From the NCBI GenBank assembly GCA_017503865.1, contig JAFVSI010000035.1, forward strand, positions 1 to 43,229: 43,229 nt of DNA. The letters run 5' to 3'. The notes under the pieces are model-generated. The model ran no database searches. It was not told the DNA's origin and saw only the letters and a program-made list of their open reading frames with translations. A program made the position numbers and the translations under genes. Source of the DNA: Clostridia bacterium (lineage in GTDB: Bacteria > Bacillota > Clostridia > Oscillospirales > CAG-272). Below are positions 26,201 through 33,920 of the stretch, piece by piece (within the stretch, counting starts at the first letter, position 1; every line of letters starts with the position of its first letter).

Positions 26201-29200
26201 CATCACCGAATACTACGATACCGGGAAGAAGGTTGAGGTTAGACGCATAGTTGCAAACCTCATTTTCTCCAAAGTACGCAGTACCGTTCCAGAGCATATG
26301 GATATGTCTTGTGCTGTAAGAACCGGCAGCGGCACCGCTACTCTTCTGAATATCGGTAGTAGTGGAAACTGCGAATCCAAGCACGTCGGAAAGTCCGTCT
26401 ACGTTTGTTCCTATAATACTTGCAAGCTGTGCCTTGTTAATTACAAGCTCGACAGTCGTTGCTGCGGATTCAAGTGTCCAACCGTTCGGGTGCTTGATAA
26501 CTCCCGTTTCCTTCGTGTAGTTCTCAAAGCTCGTATCGCCGTCTACGTTCTGAACTCTCTTTGCCGCATAAGCTGCATCAAAGATAGCGTTATATCTACC
26601 GACTCTTCCGTTTGCATCAACGAAGGACGACCAGTTATCTCTCGTTCCCGCCTGCTGTGCCCAGTCGTTTCCGATAGATCCGTCGGTAATGTTCTTAACG
26701 TCCATTACCTTGCCGTTAGCCCACTTATCAGCCTCGCCCGTAGTAATATTCGTACCAAGCTGCATCTGTGAGATGACGCCGATAGTCTTCTGGTTAGCAA
26801 GACCGGGGTTAATCGTGAATACGTACTGGAAGAGTGGACGCTGGTTGTTATACTCAGCAGACTCACCCGAAATGTGCTCAACAGCGATATAGAAGTGTTC
26901 CTCATCCTGTGCGAAGGAGTATCTTACCTTCTCCATATCAGCTATTTCCTTTGCAACTGCATCAAAGGAGTTATAATCAACCTCGGTAGCAGAAGCAGAG
27001 TTGTAGAGGTGATTGCGGAGGAATGCTGCGGGAGCATCTATAACGTAGCTTACGCTATACTCTCCTGCCGACACCTTTGCATCTGCGGGATTAGGAGTAG
27101 CGTTTACGTTTGCAGCAGTAACGTGTATAGGCTGACCTGCTGCGAGATAAGAAGAAAGCTTAGGCGTTCCGCTTGTACTTACTTGTATTGCGGGAATCTT
27201 ATTGTCCTCAAGAGTTGAGAATCCGCACTCACAAACGGTGTAAGGATTCCAACCGAATGCCACACAGGTAGGAGCCTTGTAGCCGTACTCGGTCTTGTTT
27301 GCCGTCTGTCTGTGAATTTCGGACGAGCCAACATCTGTCCAGGTCAATTCCTCGTTGACGTAGCCGCAAATCGTACAGTACTGATTATACACCGCATCGG
27401 ACGTACAAGTTGCTTCCTTGCCATAAACAAGATTCTCGGGAATTGCCTCACCCTTGTAGTTGTGTTCAAGAGGTTGCTCAAACTTCTCGTCGGAAATAAA
27501 TCCACAAGGACAAGACTTGTAGTACTCAACCGTTTGTCCGCAGGTCTTGCCTTCCTGTCCGGGAACGAGAGTCTTCTCGTTTGCAACCGATTCATATATC
27601 ACGTTGCCCTCTGCGTCGGTCTTAAAGGTTCTTATACCCTTAGCCTCACACCAGATACAACTGTGATAGTAGGTATTCTCTTCTCCGTCAACGGGATAGT
27701 CAAGTGCGTGACTTGTAAAGCTACAGCCGTTTATGCACTTCTCTTCACCGAGAACAACAACGTCGGGAACATACTTATAAGGAAGTCCCTCGGGAGTAGA
27801 AGCGAAGAAACTACCGTAGAAAGGATAATAATAGGTAGCGGAGCTACCAACATACCTTGTGTTTATGTTAGAAACGCTTATAAACATTGTACTAAAATCA
27901 ATGTCGGTATTGGAATTTCCACCAAAGTAATTACTATCCTTATAAATCTGCTTTACAAGCTCCTTGTCAAAAGCAAGCTCTACGCAATTGACCCAAAGAG
28001 CCATCTTGGAGTCATTCTTATTGAATTCATTGCAGTTGTTCTCGCCTAAATAATTACCGTCCAAATCATAATGAACTCTCTTATAAGTAATAATATTCTT
28101 ATAAGTATCATTCTTCAAAGTGTTGTATTTTCCGTCTCCGTAAGGAGCAATATATAGATTAGGATATCCTGAAGCATCCACGGTACCAACAATTCTGATA
28201 TAGAGTGAACGATCATAATTATTAGGATCAAAACCAACGTTAATATTATAGTGGGTATTAACAATGGTCTCGCTATGCTCTGTCAACCCTTCTTCGCCAT
28301 CGAGCTCGTTGAAAGGAGCATAGTTCTCAAGAACGAGGTAAAATTTTTCATCATCCTCTGCTACATAATACTTATACTTTGAAGCATATTTCTCAGCTTC
28401 CTCAAGCTCATTAACGTCGGTTGTTGAAGGATCGTCTTCAAGAATAGAGCCTGCTTTACCGCTATAGAATCTAAACTCGGAGGCGAGCATTTTATCAACC
28501 TCAACAAAATCAGGAGTTATACAGTAGTAGGGCTCGTCATCACCCCTTCTACCGTCAATAGCCATAACGCCTTCAGTAGCATAATAATCAGCAGAGCCTG
28601 AAGTATAAGTATCCTGTCCATACGCACCGAGGTCGGTATGGTCAAGTCCCTTTGTACCCGAAGGCCAACGGAGAGGAGCTGTAGCAATAAAGGTTGCTTC
28701 GTTCTCTGCGTCACCCTTTGAGGAATTATCACATCTTGAGCAAACCTTGTAGTAGATATCGCCCACTACGCAGGTTGCCGCCTTTTTAAGATACTGCTCT
28801 TGTGCAAGCTCCTTGCTGTAATCGTGTCCAAGAGCAGGAGTATTGAAGGTTTCGTCGTTGGGATGAAGTGCTCCGCAAGTACAGTTCTTGATATATACAC
28901 CCTGGTCTGTACAAGTGGGATCGCTTATCTTTGCACCTTCAAGCTCGGTATTGTTAGCGGTGTAGTAAGAACCGTCAACTACCGTATATGTTATCGTTCC
29001 TGCATCTCCGCAAAGAGGACAGGAGTGATAATACGTATCGTCCGTACCGGGTACGAGATAGGTTTCGGTCGAAACGTGCTCCGTGTAATCACAGAACGTC
29101 TTCTCTGAACCAAATACGATAAGGTCGGGAAGTACGTTAGTAAGTCCGATTTCAGCACTCGAGCCGTTATTTATCACAGTTCCGTAGGTTGCATTCCACT

Positions 29201-32200
29201 GCGAACTACCACTGTCACCGTTATAAATATTAGAAACCGTTACGTATAGCGAATTGAAATCTTCTGCGGTAAGCGTTACACCAAACTTCTCGCTCCAGAG
29301 TGAACTTATTGCAGATACGTCAAACGAAAACTTTCTTATAGCGGCATTACTGGAGGTTCCATCGCCACCACGAACATATTCATAATACGGTGAATTACCG
29401 TTGAATCCGGAATAAATAGGTTCTGACGAAATCCAATCTTTTCCGGCTACCCAAACTTTTGCTGTTTGACCGGAAGCATCAAAGCCATTACTGTAAGACT
29501 GAACAACAAGCTGCTGCGTATAATCCTGACTATTGAAGCCGAATCTGTAAACCTGATAATTATATATAGCTGCGGTAGTCGCACCGTTTATTGCGGTATC
29601 TACCGTCTTGGGAAGATACTCAAATGCCACGTATATCGTTTGAGAATCTTCAGACTTTGCAACGTGATAGTTGAAATCGGGTGTAATTTTAACAAAATCA
29701 GAGTCAATCGCAGTAACTGCTTGACTTGAATTACCGTTAAATCGTGTGTTGGTAATTACCGGTGTAATTGCGGTAGGTGTTACTTTAACCCAACCGTCCT
29801 CAAGAGGCTGCCATCTTGAGCCCGAAGGAGGATTGGCACCATTCATATTGATTTGACCGTCACTAACAGTATAGCTGTCACCCGTATAGAATGTTCTCTG
29901 TCCGTGGTAAACGGGTTTAACCGCTCCCTCCGGCCAAAGCGTTGTGACAGTTGTAAAGAGTGCCTCGCCCTCTTGTCCCTTTGAGGATAGGTCACATCTC
30001 GAACAAATCTTGTAGTAAGCAGCGGGGGCTATACAAGTAGCCTCTCTGAACAAATACTGCTCTGCTGCAACCTTCTTTGTGAAATCGTGTCCGAGAATAC
30101 CGTGTTCAAAGGTATTTGTTCTATCGGGGTCGACATCACCGCAAGTACAGCTCTTTACGTAAACTCCGTCTGCTGTACAGGTAGGAGCTGTAATTTCAGC
30201 CCCCTCTGCCTCGGGGTTTTCTACAATATAGTAAGAACCGTCAACTACCTTAAAGGTTCTTGTTCCTGCGTCACCGCAAATGGGGCAGGAGTGATAATAT
30301 GTGTCGGTTGTACCTGCTACAAGGTATGTAGCGGTTGCAACGTGCTCTGTGTAATCACAGAAAGTCTTTTCCGAACCGAATACGATACGGTCGGGAATAA
30401 GCTGTGTAAGTCCTACTTCAGCACTATTACCATTAGGAAGAAGTGTTCCGTAGGTTGCATAGAACTGCTTTTCATCATCACTTACTGTACCGTTTTCACG
30501 GAAGTTATGCGAACCTGCAACGAAGAAGGAGTTGAAGTCTTCATCGGTAAGAGTTACACCGAACTGCTCAAGATAAAGCTCCTTCATATCCTCGATATTG
30601 AAAGCGTACTTTCTTATACGGTGGTTGGTAACCGCTTGATTATTACCTTGTCCGCAAATTGCGTAATCATAGTAGGGGCTGTCATAGTTGTATCCCGTCC
30701 ACAACTGTGTAGCACTGTCCACATCAGCAACGTAGAAAGTTCCTTTCTGGCTATCGTTACTAAGTCCGTGACCGCGTGTACGAAAAACTATCTGCTGGGT
30801 GTAGTCTTCAGGATTAAATCCAAGTCTGAAGTACTTGTAATAGTCACTCGTCCAAACGTTCTTTGTAGCATTGGTTCCAATACCATTTTCATCGGGATGA
30901 TAGATCATATCAAATACAATGTAAATTGTTGTATCAGACTTAGCTACGTAATAATCAAACGTAGGAGTTATGGGATACATTTCGAAATCTTCGGGTGAAG
31001 TAATGGTAACACCTGTCTGATTAAGTCCCTTATTGCTATAAAGCTTATTTGAAATAGTTGCCTTGATAGGCTCGGAATTAACCTTTACAAAGCCTTCCTC
31101 TATGGGTTCCCAAGCACCTGTAGCATTAAGCTTTATATCAGAGTCATTAACGGTATAATTATCACCTGTGTAGAAGGTTCTCTGTCCGTGGTATACGGGC
31201 TTTACTGCACCCTCAGGCCAAAGTGTCGAGGGAGTTGTAAAGGTATCCTCAGCGGTCGTTCCCTCAGTGGACTCACCGCAAACCTTACAGCTTACGTAGT
31301 AGATACCGCCTGCCATACAAGTCGGAGCCTTCTGCTCATACTTGTCAGCTACGACCTTTGCTGTAAAGTCGTGAGGCATTATATAATTAAAGGTATCCGC
31401 CTCGCTCTTAGAAACAATACCGCAAGAGCAGCTCTTATAGTATTTGCCCGCCGAAGTACATGTAGCTGCAACTATCTCGGTATCCTCTGAAACGATCTCC
31501 TTGTCGTAAACGAGAGCATCGTCTACTACCTTAAATGTAGCAGCACCTGCCATACCGCAGTGTGTACATGCATGGTAGTATGTATCGGTCGTGCCCTCAA
31601 CGAGGTATCTTGCCTCGGTGCTGTGTCCTGTAAAGCTACAAGAAGCAAATGCAAGGCCGCTCTTTTCATTACCGAATACGATTACGTCGGGGATAACATT
31701 GTTCTCGGAAGAAGCAACGCTTTCTGCGGTAAATACACCGTAAATCGGGTTACCGATTCTATCATTTGTTTCACTTGATGTTTCCGAATAGTCGTTGTCA
31801 CGACGTGCATAAAGTTGACAAGATACTGCAATGAACATTGTAGCTAAATCTTCGTCTGTAAGCGTTACTCCAAAATTTGTTGAGTAAACAGATTTAATAG
31901 CTTCCTTACTAAGCTTTATTTCAGAAACTCTTGACCAAGCCTGTGTTCTGGGCTCTGCGTAATTTGTATTTGCTCTTGCCCACGAAGTCATAACTCCGGC
32001 AGATGAAATATCGTACTTATTGTTGTTATCAGCTATCCAAGAAGCTGTGAACCACGATTGTGTATTGTTATCTATACATATCTGCTGTGTATAATCGTTG
32101 GGATTAAAGCCAAGTCTGTAGAACCAATAACCCCAATCGTTCATTGAATAGACCTTGCTTTCAGTTCCTGTTACGGTTATACCTTCAGCAATATAAGGAA

Positions 32201-33611
32201 CATCCTCTTTCACTACCAAATAAATGTGAGAATCGGACTGAGCTACATAGTAATTTATATCAGGAAGAAGTGCTGCATACGCATCCCAGTCGTTTCTTAT
32301 TTCAAGATTTGACTGTCCGTTCCAGCCCTTGTTACTGGTGTACTGCATGTAGGTGTGTGAAGGACCGTGGTCAACTGCATCGGGAGTTACCTTGACGTAC
32401 TCGTCATCAATAACACCGTCAGTAGCATCGATATCACCCTCATTTACTTTATAAGCCTTCAAGCCTGTTGAGTAAATATCCTGCTTGAGCTCTGTGAGCG
32501 AGGTGTCATGTGTGCTTGTAGCAAACTCGCCACCGAGGGGATTTTCCTCAACAACGGGAGCCTTGAATTCTACCGTATCAAAGTTGTACGCCTCAAGAGC
32601 GTGGGTCTTTGACGCAACGTCATCGTCAAAAGTACCGTTCCAGATTACCTGAGGACGATACTCCTCTCCTGTGGGAGAAAGTCCAAAGTAACTTCCAACT
32701 GCGAAAAGCATTGTATCAAGATTTTCAACTGTCTGATAACCCTCGGGAAGAGTATCGTTTTTGTGATTATAAAAATCAAGAAGCTTCTGCTTATCGAACT
32801 CTATTTCCCAATAGGTATATACCTGCTCGGCTGTTCGTCCGTGACCTGAGCCGAAATCAATAGACGATCCGTCTACCGTCTGTTTAGATACGATCATAGC
32901 ATCAACGGGATAAGTAGCCTCTGTAGATGAATTGTAAACAGTTCTGTCATAACCAGCCGAAAGCGTTGTCGTTCCAGTGTATGGGTCATTTGAGTACTCA
33001 GTAACGTCCCATGCAAACGAGCCGTTAGATCTAACCAATCCTCTACGAGATGCCGAAGACCACTGATAGGTATCGTACTTCGCCATTGCGTCATGTGCCG
33101 CCATCTTTGTAGAATCGTTTGCATCAACTGAAGGAGATGCTCCGGTTTCAAGCAAAGCAATACCGATATAGTTCTGAGGCTGAGCAGGATTGAATCCAAG
33201 CCTCAAAGTATAACCGTCGCGAAAAACGCCATTGCCGTCATCACCGGGAGTTCCCTTACCCAAAACACCTATGTATATTTTGGATTCGTCATGAGAAACG
33301 TTTATCGACACCTCATCGGCTACTCTGGTACTTTCAGAATAATCGTTAGAAAGTGCGTCAAAGGTAAAGCTTGACGAATATGCAACCGGATCTGTAAACT
33401 TAGTCGTAAACGTATACTCATCGGCTCCGATAGAACCGTCGGCTATTGCCGTCTTGTATCCGTTGACCGTGTAGGTCTTTGTACCGTCGGCATTAACGGT
33501 AGGAGTTGTTTGTGTCTGTTCTGACTCGACAGCAAAGATCTCTATGGGGGTCATAGGAAGCAACATTGCCATTACGAGCATTAAAGAAACTATTCGCAAA
33601 AATTTCTTCAT
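20229..33611 (-). CDS. Giant secreted multi-module protein (CBM9-like modules, CxxC ribbons, DUF4886, ceramidase-like domain)
   Basis: The 4460-residue protein starts with a signal peptide (residues 1-28, MKKFLRIVSLML). Eight CBM9-like beta-sandwich modules follow at about 44-350, 387-640, 807-1085, 1224-1500, 1646-1960, 2141-2470, 2681-2960 and 3474-3740. Most contain a Y-R-L-G-F-N-P-x-D-Y-T-Q-Q-like strand. They are separated by cysteine repeats of the types TYYHSCPICG, YYKSCSCG and YYKICSRCD, likely zinc or disulphide ribbons. Residues about 3088-3370 form a DUF4886 (SGNH-like) domain (NILMIGNSFSNYF, WDVISFQQHFY, ELYWHETWPY). Residues about 3794-4227 resemble the neutral ceramidase N-terminal domain (AATHAHSS, NWQGHLAS, GASGNLNL). 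The last 120 residues are a beta-rich module. There is no sortase motif or C-terminal helix. The RBS is AAAGGAGA. A role in glycan or lipid capture on the cell surface is inferred. Confidence 0.85.
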   Translation of the reverse strand: MKKFLRIVSLMLVMAMLLPMTPIEIFAVESEQTQTTPTVNADGTKTYTVNGYKTAIADGSIGADEYTFTTKFTDPVAYSSSFTFDALSNDYSESTRVADEVSINVSHDESKIYIGVLGKGTPGDDGNGVFRDGYTLRLGFNPAQPQNYIGIALLETGASPSVDANDSTKMAAHDAMAKYDTYQWSSASRRGLVRSNGSFAWDVTEYSNDPYTGTTTLSAGYDRTVYNSSTEATYPVDAMIVSKQTVDGSSIDFGSGHGRTAEQVYTYWEIEFDKQKLLDFYNHKNDTLPEGYQTVENLDTMLFAVGSYFGLSPTGEEYRPQVIWNGTFDDDVASKTHALEAYNFDTVEFKAPVVEENPLGGEFATSTHDTSLTELKQDIYSTGLKAYKVNEGDIDATDGVIDDEYVKVTPDAVDHGPSHTYMQYTSNKGWNGQSNLEIRNDWDAYAALLPDINYYVAQSDSHIYLVVKEDVPYIAEGITVTGTESKVYSMNDWGYWFYRLGFNPNDYTQQICIDNNTQSWFTASWIADNNNKYDISSAGVMTSWARANTNYAEPRTQAWSRVSEIKLSKEAIKSVYSTNFGVTLTDEDLATMFIAVSCQLYARRDNDYSETSSETNDRIGNPIYGVFTAESVASSENNVIPDVIVFGNEKSGLAFASCSFTGHSTEARYLVEGTTDTYYHACTHCGMAGAATFKVVDDALVYDKEIVSEDTEIVAATCTSAGKYYKSCSCGIVSKSEADTFNYIMPHDFTAKVVADKYEQKAPTCMAGGIYYVSCKVCGESTEGTTAEDTFTTPSTLWPEGAVKPVYHGQRTFYTGDNYTVNDSDIKLNATGAWEPIEEGFVKVNSEPIKATISNKLYSNKGLNQTGVTITSPEDFEMYPITPTFDYYVAKSDTTIYIVFDMIYHPDENGIGTNATKNVWTSDYYKYFRLGFNPEDYTQQIVFRTRGHGLSNDSQKGTFYVADVDSATQLWTGYNYDSPYYDYAICGQGNNQAVTNHRIRKYAFNIEDMKELYLEQFGVTLTDEDFNSFFVAGSHNFRENGTVSDDEKQFYATYGTLLPNGNSAEVGLTQLIPDRIVFGSEKTFCDYTEHVATATYLVAGTTDTYYHSCPICGDAGTRTFKVVDGSYYIVENPEAEGAEITAPTCTADGVYVKSCTCGDVDPDRTNTFEHGILGHDFTKKVAAEQYLFREATCIAPAAYYKICSRCDLSSKGQEGEALFTTVTTLWPEGAVKPVYHGQRTFYTGDSYTVSDGQINMNGANPPSGSRWQPLEDGWVKVTPTAITPVITNTRFNGNSSQAVTAIDSDFVKITPDFNYHVAKSEDSQTIYVAFEYLPKTVDTAINGATTAAIYNYQVYRFGFNSQDYTQQLVVQSYSNGFDASGQTAKVWVAGKDWISSEPIYSGFNGNSPYYEYVRGGDGTSSNAAIRKFSFDVSAISSLWSEKFGVTLTAEDFNSLYVTVSNIYNGDSGSSQWNATYGTVINNGSSAEIGLTNVLPDLIVFGSEKTFCDYTEHVSTETYLVPGTDDTYYHSCPLCGDAGTITYTVVDGSYYTANNTELEGAKISDPTCTDQGVYIKNCTCGALHPNDETFNTPALGHDYSKELAQEQYLKKAATCVVGDIYYKVCSRCDNSSKGDAENEATFIATAPLRWPSGTKGLDHTDLGAYGQDTYTSGSADYYATEGVMAIDGRRGDDEPYYCITPDFVEVDKMLASEFRFYSGKAGSILEDDPSTTDVNELEEAEKYASKYKYYVAEDDEKFYLVLENYAPFNELDGEEGLTEHSETIVNTHYNINVGFDPNNYDRSLYIRIVGTVDASGYPNLYIAPYGDGKYNTLKNDTYKNIITYKRVHYDLDGNYLGENNCNEFNKNDSKMALWVNCVELAFDKELVKQIYKDSNYFGGNSNTDIDFSTMFISVSNINTRYVGSSATYYYPFYGSFFASTPEGLPYKYVPDVVVLGEEKCINGCSFTSHALDYPVDGEENTYYHSCIWCEAKGIRTFKTDAEGNVIYESVANEKTLVPGQEGKTCGQTVEYYKSCPCGFISDEKFEQPLEHNYKGEAIPENLVYGKEATCTSDAVYNQYCTICGYVNEELTWTDVGSSEIHRQTANKTEYGYKAPTCVAFGWNPYTVCECGFSTLEDNKIPAIQVSTSGTPKLSSYLAAGQPIHVTAANVNATPNPADAKVSAGEYSVSYVIDAPAAFLRNHLYNSASATEVDYNSFDAVAKEIADMEKVRYSFAQDEEHFYIAVEHISGESAEYNNQRPLFQYVFTINPGLANQKTIGVISQMQLGTNITTGEADKWANGKVMDVKNITDGSIGNDWAQQAGTRDNWSSFVDANGRVGRYNAIFDAAYAAKRVQNVDGDTSFENYTKETGVIKHPNGWTLESAATTVELVINKAQLASIIGTNVDGLSDVLGFAVSTTTDIQKSSGAAAGSYSTRHIHMLWNGTAYFGENEVCNYASNLNLLPGIVVFGDDSAIGCNFTHVIDDKYKIATDEETGITAYYHSCSIKDTPESEDRGCGRANSSIFYVDAEGNIIYDVKNVNFEGAIKTAPTCEGSGEAYFGCSCGELDPNESTYTAEPLGHKFDDVTSMEYQKSAATCGSNAKYFAQCSVCHVSSEGKTGEKVFEEAGSKEAHIAVVEASGKRTTVPAKEPTCIGIGWNAYAVCSECGYSGLEANTLPPKRWPATAENPAYFGQRVFFASEEYINDADIHMDNDQVKLGGVRWQELEEGVWSCLTPTELEPTIVNQYHAGQTNVTGYTVVDSAYEPITPHYKYYVARSESRLYLAFDMLYQPSEEAIEGSTSVWTSDSPEYYRLGFNPADHTQQMVIKLQHHGLDEPGQESEVGFATATGYTSLWTGYNSVSPYYDFVVGGPSSNTTHRIKKLAFDKEVIKEFWQENFGVTLTDADFNTFYISTSNFYRVSASVTWKAFYGTMISEEQAAKYGVSQLLPDTVVFGNNGYDHPECDYSEHVQDEKYLINTIDGVKYYLHSCSVCGAPSTSVFKVDTNGNILYDCEDVYAEGAEKTAATCKQAGEYYFSCTCGELHTTTFTVPKLEHTWVDDDNNYQTPRVCAVCGDADNGAYYDKPTEAVNILMIGNSFSNYFVEELYGLASAAGYEINVVNLYESGCPVRDHWTWLNDDSEAYELYVTNAAGRKKITSVKTIKGALAYAKEVWGEDWDVISFQQHFYPTLSENADVALDKTRWYAKQLFDYAKDNHPTAELYWHETWPYQVGFGTEGYYEKGVTVPSEQVSTLEQQATMYNTIKSVSSVIVKDNNVNMVPSGDAWVIARAKLEAAGMVDDLCARIGTNGNRGDYYHDGDIGGGQYLNACVWFETLFGEDCTGNPYKPSYINQSKTDSTGTVYMFTEAEMAILQAAAHEAVAVVYGPAYAGHEHIMIEASCTEPRHCAGCDLVEGTALGHQNAQGETLTTYCVDAAEDRYCVRCKTTIYLVHEYGDDDTCDLCGKTRVSWTAPYGTNSYYATDISGNTPTIDGAISDGEYGEAIVVTPALPTTNTSYGDKWETGEVDNTLASENMQYYFSYDADNIYVAIKDPAPALVDGVSQIYRSNYAFYFGFDLNNVTRYFYFAGGATDSAWVNLGAYDNGSKVADLATYDLISEAKIRRKNVTTGEFFDAGDFFSENGNQNCFDGDWELYIEFKMSKQDIIDMMNDVYTTDYTELSNAMWIGMNANGYREDQDITQYFRWLGRNNISDKKGQFTEYGLPETSNRDWLFDLVVFGEEGTVIEVANRYQPHDDCPDGHTLTTYEAKAPTNSAAGWKKYVACSVCGYTTYEEIPMIVDTFEMGYSRVVITPYGYFPIDGKTGVHIDDDGYVDDIYATVAAMYDGETTLLLISIDIGSISETMCDRMRRNINAVTGVPKDNIIIAATHAHSSVSFSKSAQWRSEAFANIANAAAEAISDLSETDIYIGEGKTTGMAWVRRYVNIDENGEFVFASEDHVWPTIDQYNDPTTTTVSEADDTVQIVRFVRADKKDIVATNWQGHLASAVNDYPELISSDIANYMRKDIEKGDTDTQVIFIAGASGNLNLCAPNSTVDTYGSGAQASGDLFYERVAHALATETLRVLNEGLTQIESGKISMIKKTITVRQQNETDEEVAAAQARIDAAVAAGQEPSKIDRSIVARNVSDARTLRVMAVGIGDLGMVVVPYEMFDTNGMQIKEASPYKMTLVITNADGDYAYMPSYQGKVYYGGYDANNSYFRAGTAELLVETYVGMLEELSGPHTWSKWTINTLPTADAEGSATKTCSHCDSVVTVTLPKLDKYHLFEDLYDDADEPAYKSDGTTIFTDVTEIGTAACLYTINDSGIYVFKFADGTTALMTLEYVSIDITWGTMSFIYTNCMWNPEDLEYNIGEWQPAEADANVITIYNSGTVNVNVTFIYVSEDAFADIIGGSFTGVDANGTVEVVAEETENITLELIRKAIPQKGENLSVGTVTITITKAEDAE
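20232..20600 (-). repeat. C-terminal module DNA, near-identical to 33924-34293
   Basis: By eye this stretch differs from the end of the neighbouring giant gene at about 22 of 365 positions. The protein differs at about nine residues. Identity drops sharply just upstream of the VDITW strand. This marks the module as a recently copied or converted unit. Confidence 0.8.
20925..22230 (-). other. Ceramidase-like domain within the giant protein
   Basis: Residues about 3794-4227 begin at EMGYSRVVITP. They contain the first metal-type motif AATHAHSS (about 21945-21970), NWQGHLAS with a second conserved His (about 21605-21630) and GASGNLNL (about 21480-21505), in the order and spacing of the neutral/alkaline ceramidase N-terminal family (PF04734). 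That family uses zinc and a Ser nucleophile to cut amide bonds in ceramide. Activity on ceramide here is not shown, because many bacterial relatives have unknown substrates. Confidence 0.7.
23460..24350 (-). other. DUF4886 (SGNH-like) domain within the giant protein
   Basis: Residues about 3088-3370 start with VNILMIGNSFSNYF, which carries the Ser of an SGNH-type block I. WDVISFQQ follows as in DUF4886 proteins, then ELYWHETWPY and ASPV-type helices. DUF4886 is thought to be related to SGNH hydrolases/esterases. The domain lies between the seventh and eighth CBM9-like modules. The neighbouring giant has only about 60 residues at that position. Confidence 0.72.
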
Positions 33612-33874
33612 TTGATTTTCTCCTTTGATGAATTATTTTTTGCTTTGGCCGCTTTTTGGGTATATATACAATACCTAAGTATAAGAATGCGTATCCTAAT
33701 TTTAGCACTTTACTATGGCCAAAAACTGCCATTTTAGAATTATAGCTTGTAAACAAAAGCAACGCTCGACGAATTTTCACCCTTCAAATTGTGAAAAATG
33801 CACAAAAGCATAGACATATAAATGCTTTAAAGGCAGTATTTGTCTTGATTCTTAGTACACTTCAAGTCCTGATT
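33612..33874 (-). promoter_or_regulatory. Leader and promoter region of the 4460-residue giant
   Basis: This stretch separates the two giant genes and contains no gene. An AAAGGAGA ribosome binding site (about 33619-33626) precedes the ATG. On the minus strand a TATAAT lies at 33739-33744 but has no good -35 at 17 bases. A second candidate, TATACT, lies at about 33680-33690. A weak hairpin AAAGCAT/ATGCTTT (about 33804-33827) lies further upstream. A promoter is expected because a strong terminator ends the upstream gene, but I cannot assign it firmly. Confidence 0.35.
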
Positions 33875-33876
33875 TA

Positions 33877-33911
33877 AACAAGAAAAAAAGGCAGAGCCGA
33901 AGCTCTGCCTT
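33877..33911 (-). terminator. Terminator of the upstream giant gene
   Basis: On the minus strand a 10-bp GC-rich stem (33902-33911 with 33888-33897) with a C(TTCG)G loop is followed by TTTTTTTCTTG. It starts 10 bases after the stop codon. This is a textbook intrinsic terminator, so the two giant genes are not one transcription unit. Confidence 0.95.
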
Positions 33912-33920
33912 GATTTTTAT

